Source: Microtetraspora malaysiensis (GTDB lineage Bacteria > Actinomycetota > Actinomycetes > Streptosporangiales > Streptosporangiaceae). From it: a DNA stretch of 38,193 nucleotides. Made by a program: the position numbers and the translations under genes. This document shows, piece by piece, positions 6,727-13,471 of this stretch; the first letter of the stretch is position 1; every line of letters begins with the position of its first letter. The stretch is from NCBI RefSeq assembly GCF_001528665.1, contig NZ_BBYJ01000046.1, positions 1 through 38,193 on the forward strand, read 5' to 3'. Under the pieces are notes generated by a model. It ran no database searches, was not told the origin of the DNA, and worked only from the letters and a program-made list of their open reading frames with translations.

Positions 6727-7979
6727 GTTCGTCTGCTGAGGCCGCCGTTCCCGGAGTCAGGAGCGGCGGCCGGTCCCGTTTCACCCGCGGCCGGCGCATC
6801 GTCGCCGCCCTGGCCGTCACCCAGACCATCGGCTACGGCGTGCTCTACTACGCCTTCTCGGTCTTCCTCGCTCCGATGAGCAGCGCGCTTGGAGTCGGCG
6901 GGACGCAGGTCGCCGCCGCGCTCACGCTCGCGGTGCTGACCATGGCGCTGTGCTCACCGTTGGTCGGGCGCTGGCTGGACGCCCACGGCGGTCGCGCCCT
7001 GATGACCGCCGGCTCCGTGCTCGGCACGCTGGCGGTGCTGGCCTGGTCGCGGGTCGACAGCCTGCCCCAGCTCTACGCGGTCTTCCTCGCCATCGGCATC
7101 GCCTCGGCGATGGTGCTGTACGAGCCGGCCTTCGCCGTCATCGTCTCCTGGTTCGACGGCAACGGGCGCGCGAACGCGTTGCTCGCGCTCACCATCGTCG
7201 CGGGGTTCGCCTCCTCGATCTTTCTGCCTCTCACCGGATTGCTGGTGGAGTACTACGGGTGGCGGCAGGCGCTGGTGGTCCTCGCTGTCCTCTACGGTGC
7301 GGCGGCGATCCCGTTGCACGCGTTCGTGCTGCGCCGCCGCCGGACGGTGGCGGAGGTCATGCCGCACCAGCGCGCCGACCTGGTCAAGGCCGCGGTACGA
7401 GCGCGGCCGTTCTGGCTGTTGGTCACCGCGTTCACCGCGCACGGAGGCGCTGTGGCCGTAGTGGCCGTGCTGCTGGTCACCTACCTGATGCACCTTGGCC
7501 ATACCCCGGTCTTCGCCGCCACCATCGCCGGGCTGCTGGGTGTCTTGTCGGTGACCGGCCGCCTGGTCACCACGGGGCTTCGCCGTCGCTGGTCCGCCGC
7601 TTCCATCGCGGCCGGGGTCTTCGCCCTGCAAGGCGTCGGGGCCCTGCTGTTGCCACTGACCGGCCACACCGTGCCCGGCGCGATCGGGTCCGTGCTGATG
7701 TTCGGGCTCGGCTTCGGTGTCGGCACCATCACCCTGCCGTACCTGCTCGCCGAGCGGTACGGCACCGCCGCCTACGCCACCCTGTCGGGCCGGATCGCGA
7801 TGTTCTCGGTCGCCGACAAAGCCGCCGCTCCTCTCGGAGCGGTGGCCCTGGCCCAAGCCGCCGGTTACGGCTGGGTCATGGCCGCCGTCGCCACCGCATG
7901 TGGGATCGCCTCGTTCGCGCTGGTTGCCTACCATCGCCTATCATTTAGACCGATATCAAATCAGGAGGTGTTGTCGTGA
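6723..7979 (+). CDS. MFS transporter in arsenic operon
   Basis: This 418-aa protein has about 12 predicted membrane helices in two halves separated by a basic loop (LRRRRTVAEVMPHQ, about residues 203-216). The segment after TM2 (PLVGRWLDAHGGRALM) is the MFS motif-A region. GTG 6723 overlaps the preceding stop (GTGA) and is in frame; the longer upstream ORF overlaps the previous gene and is not the start. The substrate cannot be read from sequence. Its position between CC-tagged flavoprotein and CC-type ArsR suggests export of an arsenical made by the operon. It is not an Acr3 or ArsB transporter. Confidence 0.85.
   Translation: MSSSAEAAVPGVRSGGRSRFTRGRRIVAALAVTQTIGYGVLYYAFSVFLAPMSSALGVGGTQVAAALTLAVLTMALCSPLVGRWLDAHGGRALMTAGSVLGTLAVLAWSRVDSLPQLYAVFLAIGIASAMVLYEPAFAVIVSWFDGNGRANALLALTIVAGFASSIFLPLTGLLVEYYGWRQALVVLAVLYGAAAIPLHAFVLRRRRTVAEVMPHQRADLVKAAVRARPFWLLVTAFTAHGGAVAVVAVLLVTYLMHLGHTPVFAATIAGLLGVLSVTGRLVTTGLRRRWSAASIAAGVFALQGVGALLLPLTGHTVPGAIGSVLMFGLGFGVGTITLPYLLAERYGTAAYATLSGRIAMFSVADKAAAPLGAVALAQAAGYGWVMAAVATACGIASFALVAYHRLSFRPISNQEVLS
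7945..7960. promoter_or_regulatory. ArsR-type operator inside end of MFS gene
   Basis: TTAGA-N6-TCAAA lies 16 nt before the GTG of the ArsR gene at 7976 and just before its AGGAGG ribosome-binding site. It matches the TTNGA-N6-TCNAA pattern and suggests an internal autoregulated promoter for the regulator and the downstream monooxygenase. Confidence 0.6.
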
Positions 7980-8323
7980 CCGCCACTGCTGGCCAGTGCT
8001 GCGCGCCGATCGCCCGCGAGCCGCTGTCGGAGACCGACGCGGCCGAACTCGCAGTGCTGCTCAAGGCGGTCGCCGATCCGGTACGGCTACGCCTGCTGTC
8101 GATGATCGGCTCCCATGCGGGAGGCGAGGCGTGCGTGTGCGACCTGACCGACGCCTTCGATCTGACCGCCCCGACCATCTCCCACCACCTCAAGGTGCTG
8201 CGTACCGCCGGTCTGATCGACTGCGAACGGCGCGGCACCTGGGTCTACTACTGGATCATCCCCGCTGCCGTGGCCCGGCTCGGCGCCCTCTTCACGCCGT
8301 TGGCCGAACCCGCCACCGCATGA
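7976..8323 (+). CDS. arsR: ArsR repressor, CC plus CVC type
   Basis: This 115-aa ArsR has Cys8-Cys9 near the N-terminus (AGQCCAP) and Cys53/Cys55 in EACVCDL at the start of the helix-turn-helix, followed by LTAPTISHHLKVLRTAGLI. The arrangement matches Corynebacterium glutamicum ArsR, where Cys15-Cys16 and Cys55 bind As(III) across the dimer. GTG 7976 overlaps the MFS stop (GTGA); AGGAGG lies at 7963-7968. An operator match directly upstream makes it the best candidate for the regulator that binds all TTNGA-N6-TCNAA sites in the locus. Its TGA overlaps the next gene's ATG. Confidence 0.92.
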   Translation: MTATAGQCCAPIAREPLSETDAAELAVLLKAVADPVRLRLLSMIGSHAGGEACVCDLTDAFDLTAPTISHHLKVLRTAGLIDCERRGTWVYYWIIPAAVARLGALFTPLAEPATA

Positions 8324-9372
8324 CCTCATCCTCGGTCGACGTCCTCGTCATCGGAGGGGGGCAGGCGGGTCTGGCGGCCGGGTATTACCTGCGCCGGGCG
8401 AAGGCCGACTTCGTCATCCTCGACGCCCAGGACACTGCCGGCGGGGCGTGGCAGCACGCCTGGCCGTCGCTGCGCCTGTTCTCGCCCGCCCAATACAGCT
8501 CTCTCCCGGGACGGATGATGCCGCCGCCGCCAGGTGGCGGCTATCCCAGTGCGGCCCACACGGTGGCCTATCTCAGGGAATACGAACAGCGTTATCAGCT
8601 GCTGATCATCCGGCCCGCTCGCGTGCGTGCCGTACGGCGAGGCATCGACCGGCTGACGGTCGAAACCGACGCGGGCACCTGGCAGGCTCGTACCGTCATC
8701 AGTGCGACCGGTACATGGTGGCGCCCCTACGTCCCGTACTATCCCGGCATTCGCGACTTCCGCGGCCGGCAGCTTCATACCGCCGACTATCGGGGCCCCC
8801 AGTCCTTCCACGGCCGGCGCGTGGTGATCGTCGGCGGAGCCAACTCCGCCGCGCAGATCCTCGCCGAGGTCTCCACCGTCGCCGAGACCACCTGGGTCAC
8901 CTTGCGCCCACCCCGGCTCCTGCCCGACGAGGTGGACGGGAGAGTCCTGTTCGAACTGGCGACCCGCCGCTACCAGGCCGCCCGGACAGGTCAGAACGCG
9001 CCGAGCGTCGCTGATCTCGGCGACATCGTCGCGGTGCCGCCGGTCCGGGACGCACGCGATCGGGGTGCGCTCAAGGCTGAGCCCATGTTCGCCCGGATCA
9101 CTCCACACGGTGTCGCATGGCGCGACGGCACCGAGTTGGCCTGCGACGTCATCGTGTGGTGTACCGGCTTCCGTCCGGCGCTCGGCCACCTGGCTCCGTT
9201 GGGGCTGCGTGGCTCTGACGGACTCATCCCGACCGAGGGCACCCGTGCACTGGGCGAACCGCGCCTGCACCTGCTCGGCTACGGCGACTGGACCGGCCCT
9301 GCCTCCGCAACGCTGATCGGAGTCAGCCGCACCGCCCGCGACATGGTCGCTGAGATCACCGCCCAGCGCTGA
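8320..9372 (+). CDS. arsO: Flavin monooxygenase-like protein (ArsO family)
   Basis: This 350-aa protein has an FAD motif (VLVIGGGQAGLAAGYYL, about 8-24), the FSPAQYSSLPGR segment, a second Rossmann motif (VVIVGGANSAAQIL) and WCTGFRPA near the end. It is a paralogue of the 3353-4420 protein, sharing the FSPAxYSxxPG block. ArsO was named for flavin-binding monooxygenase-like genes in actinobacterial ars clusters; the reaction is not firmly established. ATG 8320 overlaps the arsR stop (ATGA), giving translational coupling. The second nucleotide-binding motif reads GGANS rather than GxGNS, a small oddity. Confidence 0.85.
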   Translation: MTSSSVDVLVIGGGQAGLAAGYYLRRAKADFVILDAQDTAGGAWQHAWPSLRLFSPAQYSSLPGRMMPPPPGGGYPSAAHTVAYLREYEQRYQLLIIRPARVRAVRRGIDRLTVETDAGTWQARTVISATGTWWRPYVPYYPGIRDFRGRQLHTADYRGPQSFHGRRVVIVGGANSAAQILAEVSTVAETTWVTLRPPRLLPDEVDGRVLFELATRRYQAARTGQNAPSVADLGDIVAVPPVRDARDRGALKAEPMFARITPHGVAWRDGTELACDVIVWCTGFRPALGHLAPLGLRGSDGLIPTEGTRALGEPRLHLLGYGDWTGPASATLIGVSRTARDMVAEITAQR

Positions 9373-9529
9373 AAGCCCGGACGGTACTCCTGAAGTCAGG
9401 GGTGTTCCAGCGGCCATCGTTCGTTCCTGGGACGCCTCCTCTCCCGGCCATGGTCCGCTACGGTCCCCGCCTAATGAGAGCGCACCGAGGTCCCCCTGTC
9501 GGCGAACGCATCCAGGCGGGCCGGAGGGG

Positions 9530-9706
9530 TCAAAACAGCGGCAGCCCGGCGGCCAGGGCTGAGAGCTGGGCCCGGTCGCGGCGGGTGTCGCTGCGGCAGA
9601 TCGCATCGCAGACCTCACCGGTGACCTCGTCGAAGGTCGCCGTGGCTTGGGCCTGACGAGCCCCGGCGATGCGCGTGCGGATCGGGACGGAAAGTCGACG
9701 AATCAT
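9530..9706 (-). CDS. 58-aa protein behind an arsenic-type operator
   Basis: This short ORF begins ATG (9706-9704) with AGGAG six to seven nt upstream, and ends TGA at 9530. It encodes a basic N-terminus (MIRRLSVPIRTRIAGAR) and a segment FDEVTGEVCDAICRSDTRRD with two Cys four apart. I recognise no named family. The promoter looks real: TTGACA (9780-9775) with 17-nt spacing to CAGAAT, and TTAGA-N6-TCTAA just upstream of the ribosome-binding site. It is convergent with the arsO-like gene and divergent from the CCG peptide operon, so it is probably part of the same regulon. Confidence 0.65.
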   Translation of the reverse strand: MIRRLSVPIRTRIAGARQAQATATFDEVTGEVCDAICRSDTRRDRAQLSALAAGLPLF

Positions 9707-9719
9707 CGCCAGCTCCTAA

Positions 9720-9735
9720 TTAGATGACTATCTAA
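9720..9735. promoter_or_regulatory. ArsR-type operator before the 58-aa gene
   Basis: Perfect TTAGA-N6-TCTAA dyad located immediately upstream of the AGGAG ribosome-binding site of the minus-strand 58-aa gene, where a bound repressor would block transcription. Confidence 0.65.
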
Positions 9736-9765
9736 GTGATGTGATGGAGTCATTCTGCGCATTGG

Positions 9766-9797
9766 ATAGATATTTGTCAAATTAGAGATATGTCGAA
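9766..9797. promoter_or_regulatory. Two contiguous ArsR-type operators over the 58-aa gene promoter
   Basis: ATAGA-N6-TCAAA (9766-9781) and TTAGA-N6-TCGAA (9782-9797) abut head to tail with no gap. The first covers the minus-strand -35 element TTGACA. The same back-to-back arrangement recurs at 10044-10075. Confidence 0.6.
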
Positions 9798-10034
9798 ATA
9801 CTGGCCGCTCACCGCCGCCGGCGGCCTCTGGAGGACATAGCCGCGTGTCGTCAAGGCGGTCGGCCCATATTCCGAGCCTCCGCCGGCGCTGGCAGAGTGC
9901 TCCTCGGGGGAGATTGGACAGGCGTCGCCGCGACCCATGATGGTGGCCGCACCGGAGGCTCGAGTCGAGCCGCCTCCGAGGTGGTCGTTTCGAGGGGTGA
10001 AGGCCTCGCACGCCAAGCCAGAGGGGTCGATCAT
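9798..10034 (-). pseudogene. Possible decayed arsC (arsenate reductase) fragment
   Basis: A minus-strand frame contains ATIMGRGDACPISPEE, reminiscent of the ITMGCGDxCPxFPGK segment of thioredoxin-type arsenate reductases such as the intact arsC in this window (16898-17314). No CX5R active site or continuous homology surrounds it. It lies in the otherwise non-coding 9.8-10.1 kb region. It may be a relic or coincidence. Confidence 0.25.
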
Positions 10035-10043
10035 GAGATTTGA

Positions 10044-10114
10044 TTAGAGACACATCTAACTTGACGATCTTCTAAATAGGGTGAGATGGTGGTGTTGTTT
10101 AGATATTCATCTAA
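10044..10114 (+). promoter_or_regulatory. Promoter region with three ArsR-type operators
   Basis: TTAGA-N6-TCTAA at 10044-10059 is followed without gap by CTTGA-N6-TCTAA at 10060-10075, and another TTAGA-N6-TCTAA lies at 10099-10114. A candidate -35, TTGACG (10061-10066), sits inside the second box, with only a poor -10 (GATGGT) 18 nt later. The region drives the CCG peptide operon starting at 10171 and implies tight arsenic-dependent repression. Confidence 0.7.
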
Positions 10115-10170
10115 CTTGGGCAAGGGTTATCGCACCCATGCCTCACCCCACGCCGAAAGGAGCTATAGCG

Positions 10171-10419
10171 ATGACGAACGACGTCACCGGCGGATTCATC
10201 GGCAACCTGGACGAGGCCTTCACCCCACCCGCGGCCGGAGGCTGCTGCGGAGGTCCCGCTGCCACGCCTGAGGCGACGGCCACTGAAGCGGCAGCCACGT
10301 CCTGCTGCGGCAGCCAGACCACCGCGAGCCAGACGGCCGTGGCTGGGTGCTGCGGGCAGGCTCCGGCACCGGCGAGCGAGCAGGCCGCGAGCGGCGGCTC
10401 CGCCGGATGCTGCGGATGA
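10171..10419 (+). CDS. 82-aa CCG-repeat peptide, putative arsenic-binding
   Basis: A leader-like N-terminus (FIGNLDEAFTPPAAGG) is followed by four vicinal-cysteine motifs, GGCCGG, SCCGS, GCCGQ and a terminal GCCG, with Cys pairs at residues 25-26, 45-46, 60-61 and 80-81, separated by Ala/Thr/Gly/Gln-rich low-complexity linkers. There is no hydrophobic core, so it is probably unstructured, like a metallothionein. AAAGGAG precedes ATG 10171. Its stop overlaps the peptidase start (ATGA). The same CC motifs occur at both ends of the operon flavoprotein and in ArsR. It may bind As(III), act as a carrier, or be a peptide precursor; function is not established. Confidence 0.85.
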   Translation: MTNDVTGGFIGNLDEAFTPPAAGGCCGGPAATPEATATEAAATSCCGSQTTASQTAVAGCCGQAPAPASEQAASGGSAGCCG

Positions 10420-11681
10420 CCTCCTCACCACCAGCGGGAGCACGAGCTCTCCCGGCAGCGGATCTCGCGGCCGCCTTGGAGCAGTTGTCCGTCCAGCGGA
10501 TGCTGGGCACCGTACGAAAGCTGGCCGGCGACGACTACACCGGCCGCCGCGTCGGTACGCCCGGCGGCCGGGACGCCGCCGCCTGGCTCGCCGAACAGCT
10601 GCGGGAGCTGGGCGCTGAAGTGGAGCTGGTCTCCTTCCCCGTCGCCGGCGTGCGTGAGCTGTACGACACGCCGGTCCTGGAATGGAGCGTCGGCGGGCAG
10701 GCGCGACGCCTGGAGCACCGCCGCGAATTCGTCGAGCACCTGGCCTCGGCCGAGATGCCTCAACCGCATACCGCGCCCCTGACGGCCGACGCCGACGCCG
10801 CCGACGTACGAGGCCGATGGGTCCTGGCCGATGCGGGGGACTGGGCGCGGGCGTGCTCCCGGGCCGAAGCCGGGGGAGCGGCCGGCGTGCTGATGGCACG
10901 CGGCACCGACGCCGAGGGCTGGATGCCCAAGATGATCGCCGGTCCGGCCACCCGCGCGGTGCCGGTCATCGGGCTCCGCACTGACCTGCACCGGCATCTG
11001 GCCGACACGCTGGCCCATACCGCGGTGCAGGTGACGGGTTCGACGCCGCTGCGGCAGGTCGCCGTCGACGGCCTCAACATCCATGCCCGCCTGCCGAACG
11101 CGGCTCACCATACGCCCGAAGCCGGGCCCGGCCGGCCTCGGGTGCTGTTGACCGCGCACTACGACGGGGTGGGCGACGACCCGGGCCGCCGTCTGCCCGC
11201 CGCGGCCGATAACGCCTCGGGCGTGGCCGCGGTCCTGGAGGCCGCCCGTGTCCTGTCCGCGACCGTGACCGCGCCGCTGGACCTGGCGGTGGCCTTCCTG
11301 GACGCCGAGGAGGCGGGCGCGTGGGGATCGGCCCATCACGCTCGCACCCTGCCACCGGAAACCGCGGTGATCAACCTCGACGGGGCCGCGCAGCTGCACC
11401 AAGCCGCCTCCGTCGAGGCGGGCGGGCCCGCCCACGCCCTCCTGGCCACCCTGGACCAGGCCGCGTGGCTGACCGCCGTGCCCTTGCGGGCCGGTGCCAT
11501 GGCCTCTGACAACCGCCGCTATGCCGCGGCCGGGCTGGCCGCGATCGGCATCGGCATGGGCATGCCCGGCTACCAGACCCCGGCCGAGACCCCCGAGCGT
11601 GTCGAGGCGGCCACCCTGGCGGCGGCGGCCCGTCTGCTCACCGCCACCGTATGGCTGATCTCCTGCCCGTCGTCAGCATGA
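10416..11681 (+). CDS. M28-family aminopeptidase-like protein coupled to CCG peptide
   Basis: This 421-aa protein has an M28 catalytic domain: His248 in LLTAHYDG, Asp265 in AADNASG, Glu298-Glu299 in LDAEEAG and Asp322 in INLDGA. A PA-like insert lies at about 130-195. The last zinc ligand, His in the usual YHTPADT motif, is replaced by Gln387 (GYQTPAETPERV), so zinc binding may be altered. No signal peptide is visible, which suggests a cytoplasmic role. ATG 10416 overlaps the CCG peptide stop, so the two are translated together. It could process or recycle the CCG peptide or a thiol conjugate; that is inference. Confidence 0.85.
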   Translation: MTSSPPAGARALPAADLAAALEQLSVQRMLGTVRKLAGDDYTGRRVGTPGGRDAAAWLAEQLRELGAEVELVSFPVAGVRELYDTPVLEWSVGGQARRLEHRREFVEHLASAEMPQPHTAPLTADADAADVRGRWVLADAGDWARACSRAEAGGAAGVLMARGTDAEGWMPKMIAGPATRAVPVIGLRTDLHRHLADTLAHTAVQVTGSTPLRQVAVDGLNIHARLPNAAHHTPEAGPGRPRVLLTAHYDGVGDDPGRRLPAAADNASGVAAVLEAARVLSATVTAPLDLAVAFLDAEEAGAWGSAHHARTLPPETAVINLDGAAQLHQAASVEAGGPAHALLATLDQAAWLTAVPLRAGAMASDNRRYAAAGLAAIGIGMGMPGYQTPAETPERVEAATLAAAARLLTATVWLISCPSSA

Positions 11682-11717
11682 TCGCAGCGTTGCTTGCCGA
11701 GCTTCAGCGGGCCTCGC

Positions 11718-11833
11718 TCAGCTGATGTCCAGCTCGGCGAGCAGCTTTTCGATCCGGGACGAGATCCTGCTATTTGGGAGCGTCCGGTGTTGTGGACGCA
11801 GACGAACAGGACGCTGGGCTTGCGGTCAGGCAT
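11718..11833 (-). pseudogene. arsC relic with large internal deletion
   Basis: The first 20 codons (PSVLFVCVHNTGRSQ) are nearly identical to those of the intact arsC at 17314, then the frame jumps to the last part of the gene, read in another frame as ISSRIEKLLAELDIS before a TGA at 11718. The central hundred or so codons are gone, joined near 11770. It is a dead second copy of arsC. Confidence 0.8.
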
Positions 11834-11853
11834 CGACGGTCACGCCACGCCGC

Positions 11854-12453
11854 TCACCGAGAACCGCCGCCCGATCGGCTGAGCGCCGGTGACAGCAGCG
11901 CCCGGAGCGTGGCGATGATCCGGATCAGGCTCGCCGACAGGGCCGGCATCAGCGGCCACAACGCGAGCGAGGGCGCCATGGTGGCGGCCGTGAGCATGAC
12001 CGCGTCCAAGGTGATCAGCGCAATCGCGCCGACCAGCGTCGCCGCCAGAGTCCGCCGGTAGGTTCGCTTCTCTGTGGCGGCCGCCAGCAGGGTGAGGGCT
12101 GTCGCAACGAGGACCACGCCGGAGGTGATACGGACGGCCAGGGGGATCGGCCAGGTCCACGCCTGAGCACACACAAGGCTGACGCCCCAGACTGCTCCCA
12201 TGATCGGGCCCGTGGCCAGTAAGGCCACGGCTGTCCGCCGCCATGGAGATTCGCGACAGAAGGCAGTAGTGATCATTTCAGCGTCGCCGAACTCGGCGAT
12301 CGCCATTCGTGCGGCCGTGTCAGGGTCGTTCACTACCGCGAGGTGGGCTTCATAGGTTTCCTGTAGCCCGTCGGCCAACTCCTCCACCGCCTGCGCGGGG
12401 AGCCGAGAGGCCAGGATGTCAACCTGAGCGGCGATCAGCTCGTGGCCGGCCAT
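11854..12453 (-). CDS. HAAS-domain membrane protein, PadR partner (left copy)
   Basis: This 199-aa protein has an N-terminal HAAS-type helical domain (LPAQAVEELADGLQETYEAH and AIAEFGDAEMITTAFCRESP, about 18-72) followed by roughly four membrane helices. Such genes commonly follow PadR regulators and are thought to act in their signalling. Its start overlaps the PadR 3' end by 19 nt. It is a paralogue of the 20893-21462 protein, which occupies the mirror-image position on the far side of the metal-resistance block. Ligand and function unknown. Confidence 0.82.
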   Translation of the reverse strand: MAGHELIAAQVDILASRLPAQAVEELADGLQETYEAHLAVVNDPDTAARMAIAEFGDAEMITTAFCRESPWRRTAVALLATGPIMGAVWGVSLVCAQAWTWPIPLAVRITSGVVLVATALTLLAAATEKRTYRRTLAATLVGAIALITLDAVMLTAATMAPSLALWPLMPALSASLIRIIATLRALLSPALSRSGGGSR

Positions 12454-12773
12454 GGCCGTGTTCCCAGTGCGGCGGTGACGGCGCCGGCGAACTCCTGCCA
12501 GCTGTCGCGCTCGTCGCTGAGCGCCTTGCGCCCTTCGGCGGTGAGTTCATAGGTACGGCGGCGCCGCCCGCCGACGACCGACCAGCTTCCGGAAATCAAC
12601 CCCGCTCGCTCCAGCCGGTGGAGGGCTGGGTAGACGGTGCCGGTCGGCAGGTCGATGTGTCCCTCGGTCGATTCGCGCAGTGCCTCTTTGATCGCGTAGC
12701 CGTGTTGTGGCCCACCCTCCAGCGTCGCGAGCAGCAGGCCGTCCAGGTGCCCTTTGAGTGCTTCTGCCCTCAT
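12435..12773 (-). CDS. PadR-family regulator (left copy)
   Basis: This 112-aa PadR winged-helix protein has the typical core GHLDGLLLATLEGGPQHGYA, DLPTGTVYPALHRLERAGLI and GRRRRTYELTAEG with a C-terminal dimerisation helix. It is divergent from the membrane protein gene at 12862, with a strong dyad between. It is the paralogue of the 20573 PadR, sharing most of the core. Confidence 0.92.
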   Translation of the reverse strand: MRAEALKGHLDGLLLATLEGGPQHGYAIKEALRESTEGHIDLPTGTVYPALHRLERAGLISGSWSVVGGRRRRTYELTAEGRKALSDERDSWQEFAGAVTAALGTRPWPATS

Positions 12774-12824
12774 AGGTAGTAACGCTATACCGGGTCTTCC
12801 TTCGCGGCAATCGCCGGAGTAGCG

Positions 12825-12840
12825 TCGCTATAGATAGCGA
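12825..12840. promoter_or_regulatory. PadR-type operator, perfect dyad
   Basis: TCGCTAT-AG-ATAGCGA is a perfect 7-bp inverted repeat in the divergent region between the PadR gene and the DUF2306-like gene; a further ACGCTATAC half-site overlaps 12782-12790 near the PadR start. Confidence 0.65.
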
Positions 12841-12861
12841 TGCTATGCATGGGAGCTCGCG

Positions 12862-13365
12862 ATGGATGAGATCGACATCTTCGGCATCCCCGTACCCGAC
12901 GCGGGCCCGCTCTTCCTGACAGCCCTGGCCTTTCACATCGCGGCCGGCCTGACATGCGTCGCATGCGGGGCTGTGGCAGCCCTGTCACGTAAGGGCAGCG
13001 CTCGGCATCTCCGGTTCGGCCGGGTCTACCTGTGGGGGCTCGGGGTGGTGTTCGCGTCGATGGCGGTCCTGTCGATGATCCGCTGGCAGGAGAACTCTCA
13101 TCTGTTCGCCATCGGCTCCTTGGCCTTCACCATCGGCCTGGTCGGCTATCTGTACAGGCGGCGACGGCCCTACCTCCACATCGGTGGGATGGGTTTCTCG
13201 TACATCGCCCTGCTCACCGGGTTCTACGTCGACAACGGTCACAACCTGCCGATCTGGGACCGGCTGCCCGCCTGGAGCTACTGGGTCCTGCCGAGCCTGC
13301 TCGGCCTTCCCGTGCTCGCCCGCGCCATCTGGCGCAGGCTACCCGGCAGGAGAGCAGCATCATGA
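12862..13365 (+). CDS. DUF2306-like integral membrane protein (left copy)
   Basis: This 167-aa protein has about five membrane helices, with hallmark features of small DUF2306-type proteins: histidines and basic residues in LALSRKG, HLRFGRVYLWGLG and NSHLFAIGSLAF. It resembles the 19979-20485 protein throughout (shared PDAGPLF, FGRxYxWGLGVVF, FYVDNG and WDRLP blocks), so the two are paralogues. Function unknown; its conserved divergent pairing with PadR suggests it is the regulated output of the module. Confidence 0.82.
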   Translation: MDEIDIFGIPVPDAGPLFLTALAFHIAAGLTCVACGAVAALSRKGSARHLRFGRVYLWGLGVVFASMAVLSMIRWQENSHLFAIGSLAFTIGLVGYLYRRRRPYLHIGGMGFSYIALLTGFYVDNGHNLPIWDRLPAWSYWVLPSLLGLPVLARAIWRRLPGRRAAS

Positions 13366-13471
13366 TGTCAGCTTGGCGGAGATAACTGGCTTCGAGATTG
13401 CTCGGCCATGAAGGCCGGTCCGCCGCCTGATCCACCCAGAGACGAAGCGGTACACGAGCTTCAATCGGGAT

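Noticed and set aside
6954-7934. 326-aa minus-strand ORF
   Set aside because: Strongly charged shadow of the MFS gene with no domain.
8326-9618. 430-aa minus-strand ORF
   Set aside because: It is opposite the ArsO-like gene and reads as codon-shadow sequence.
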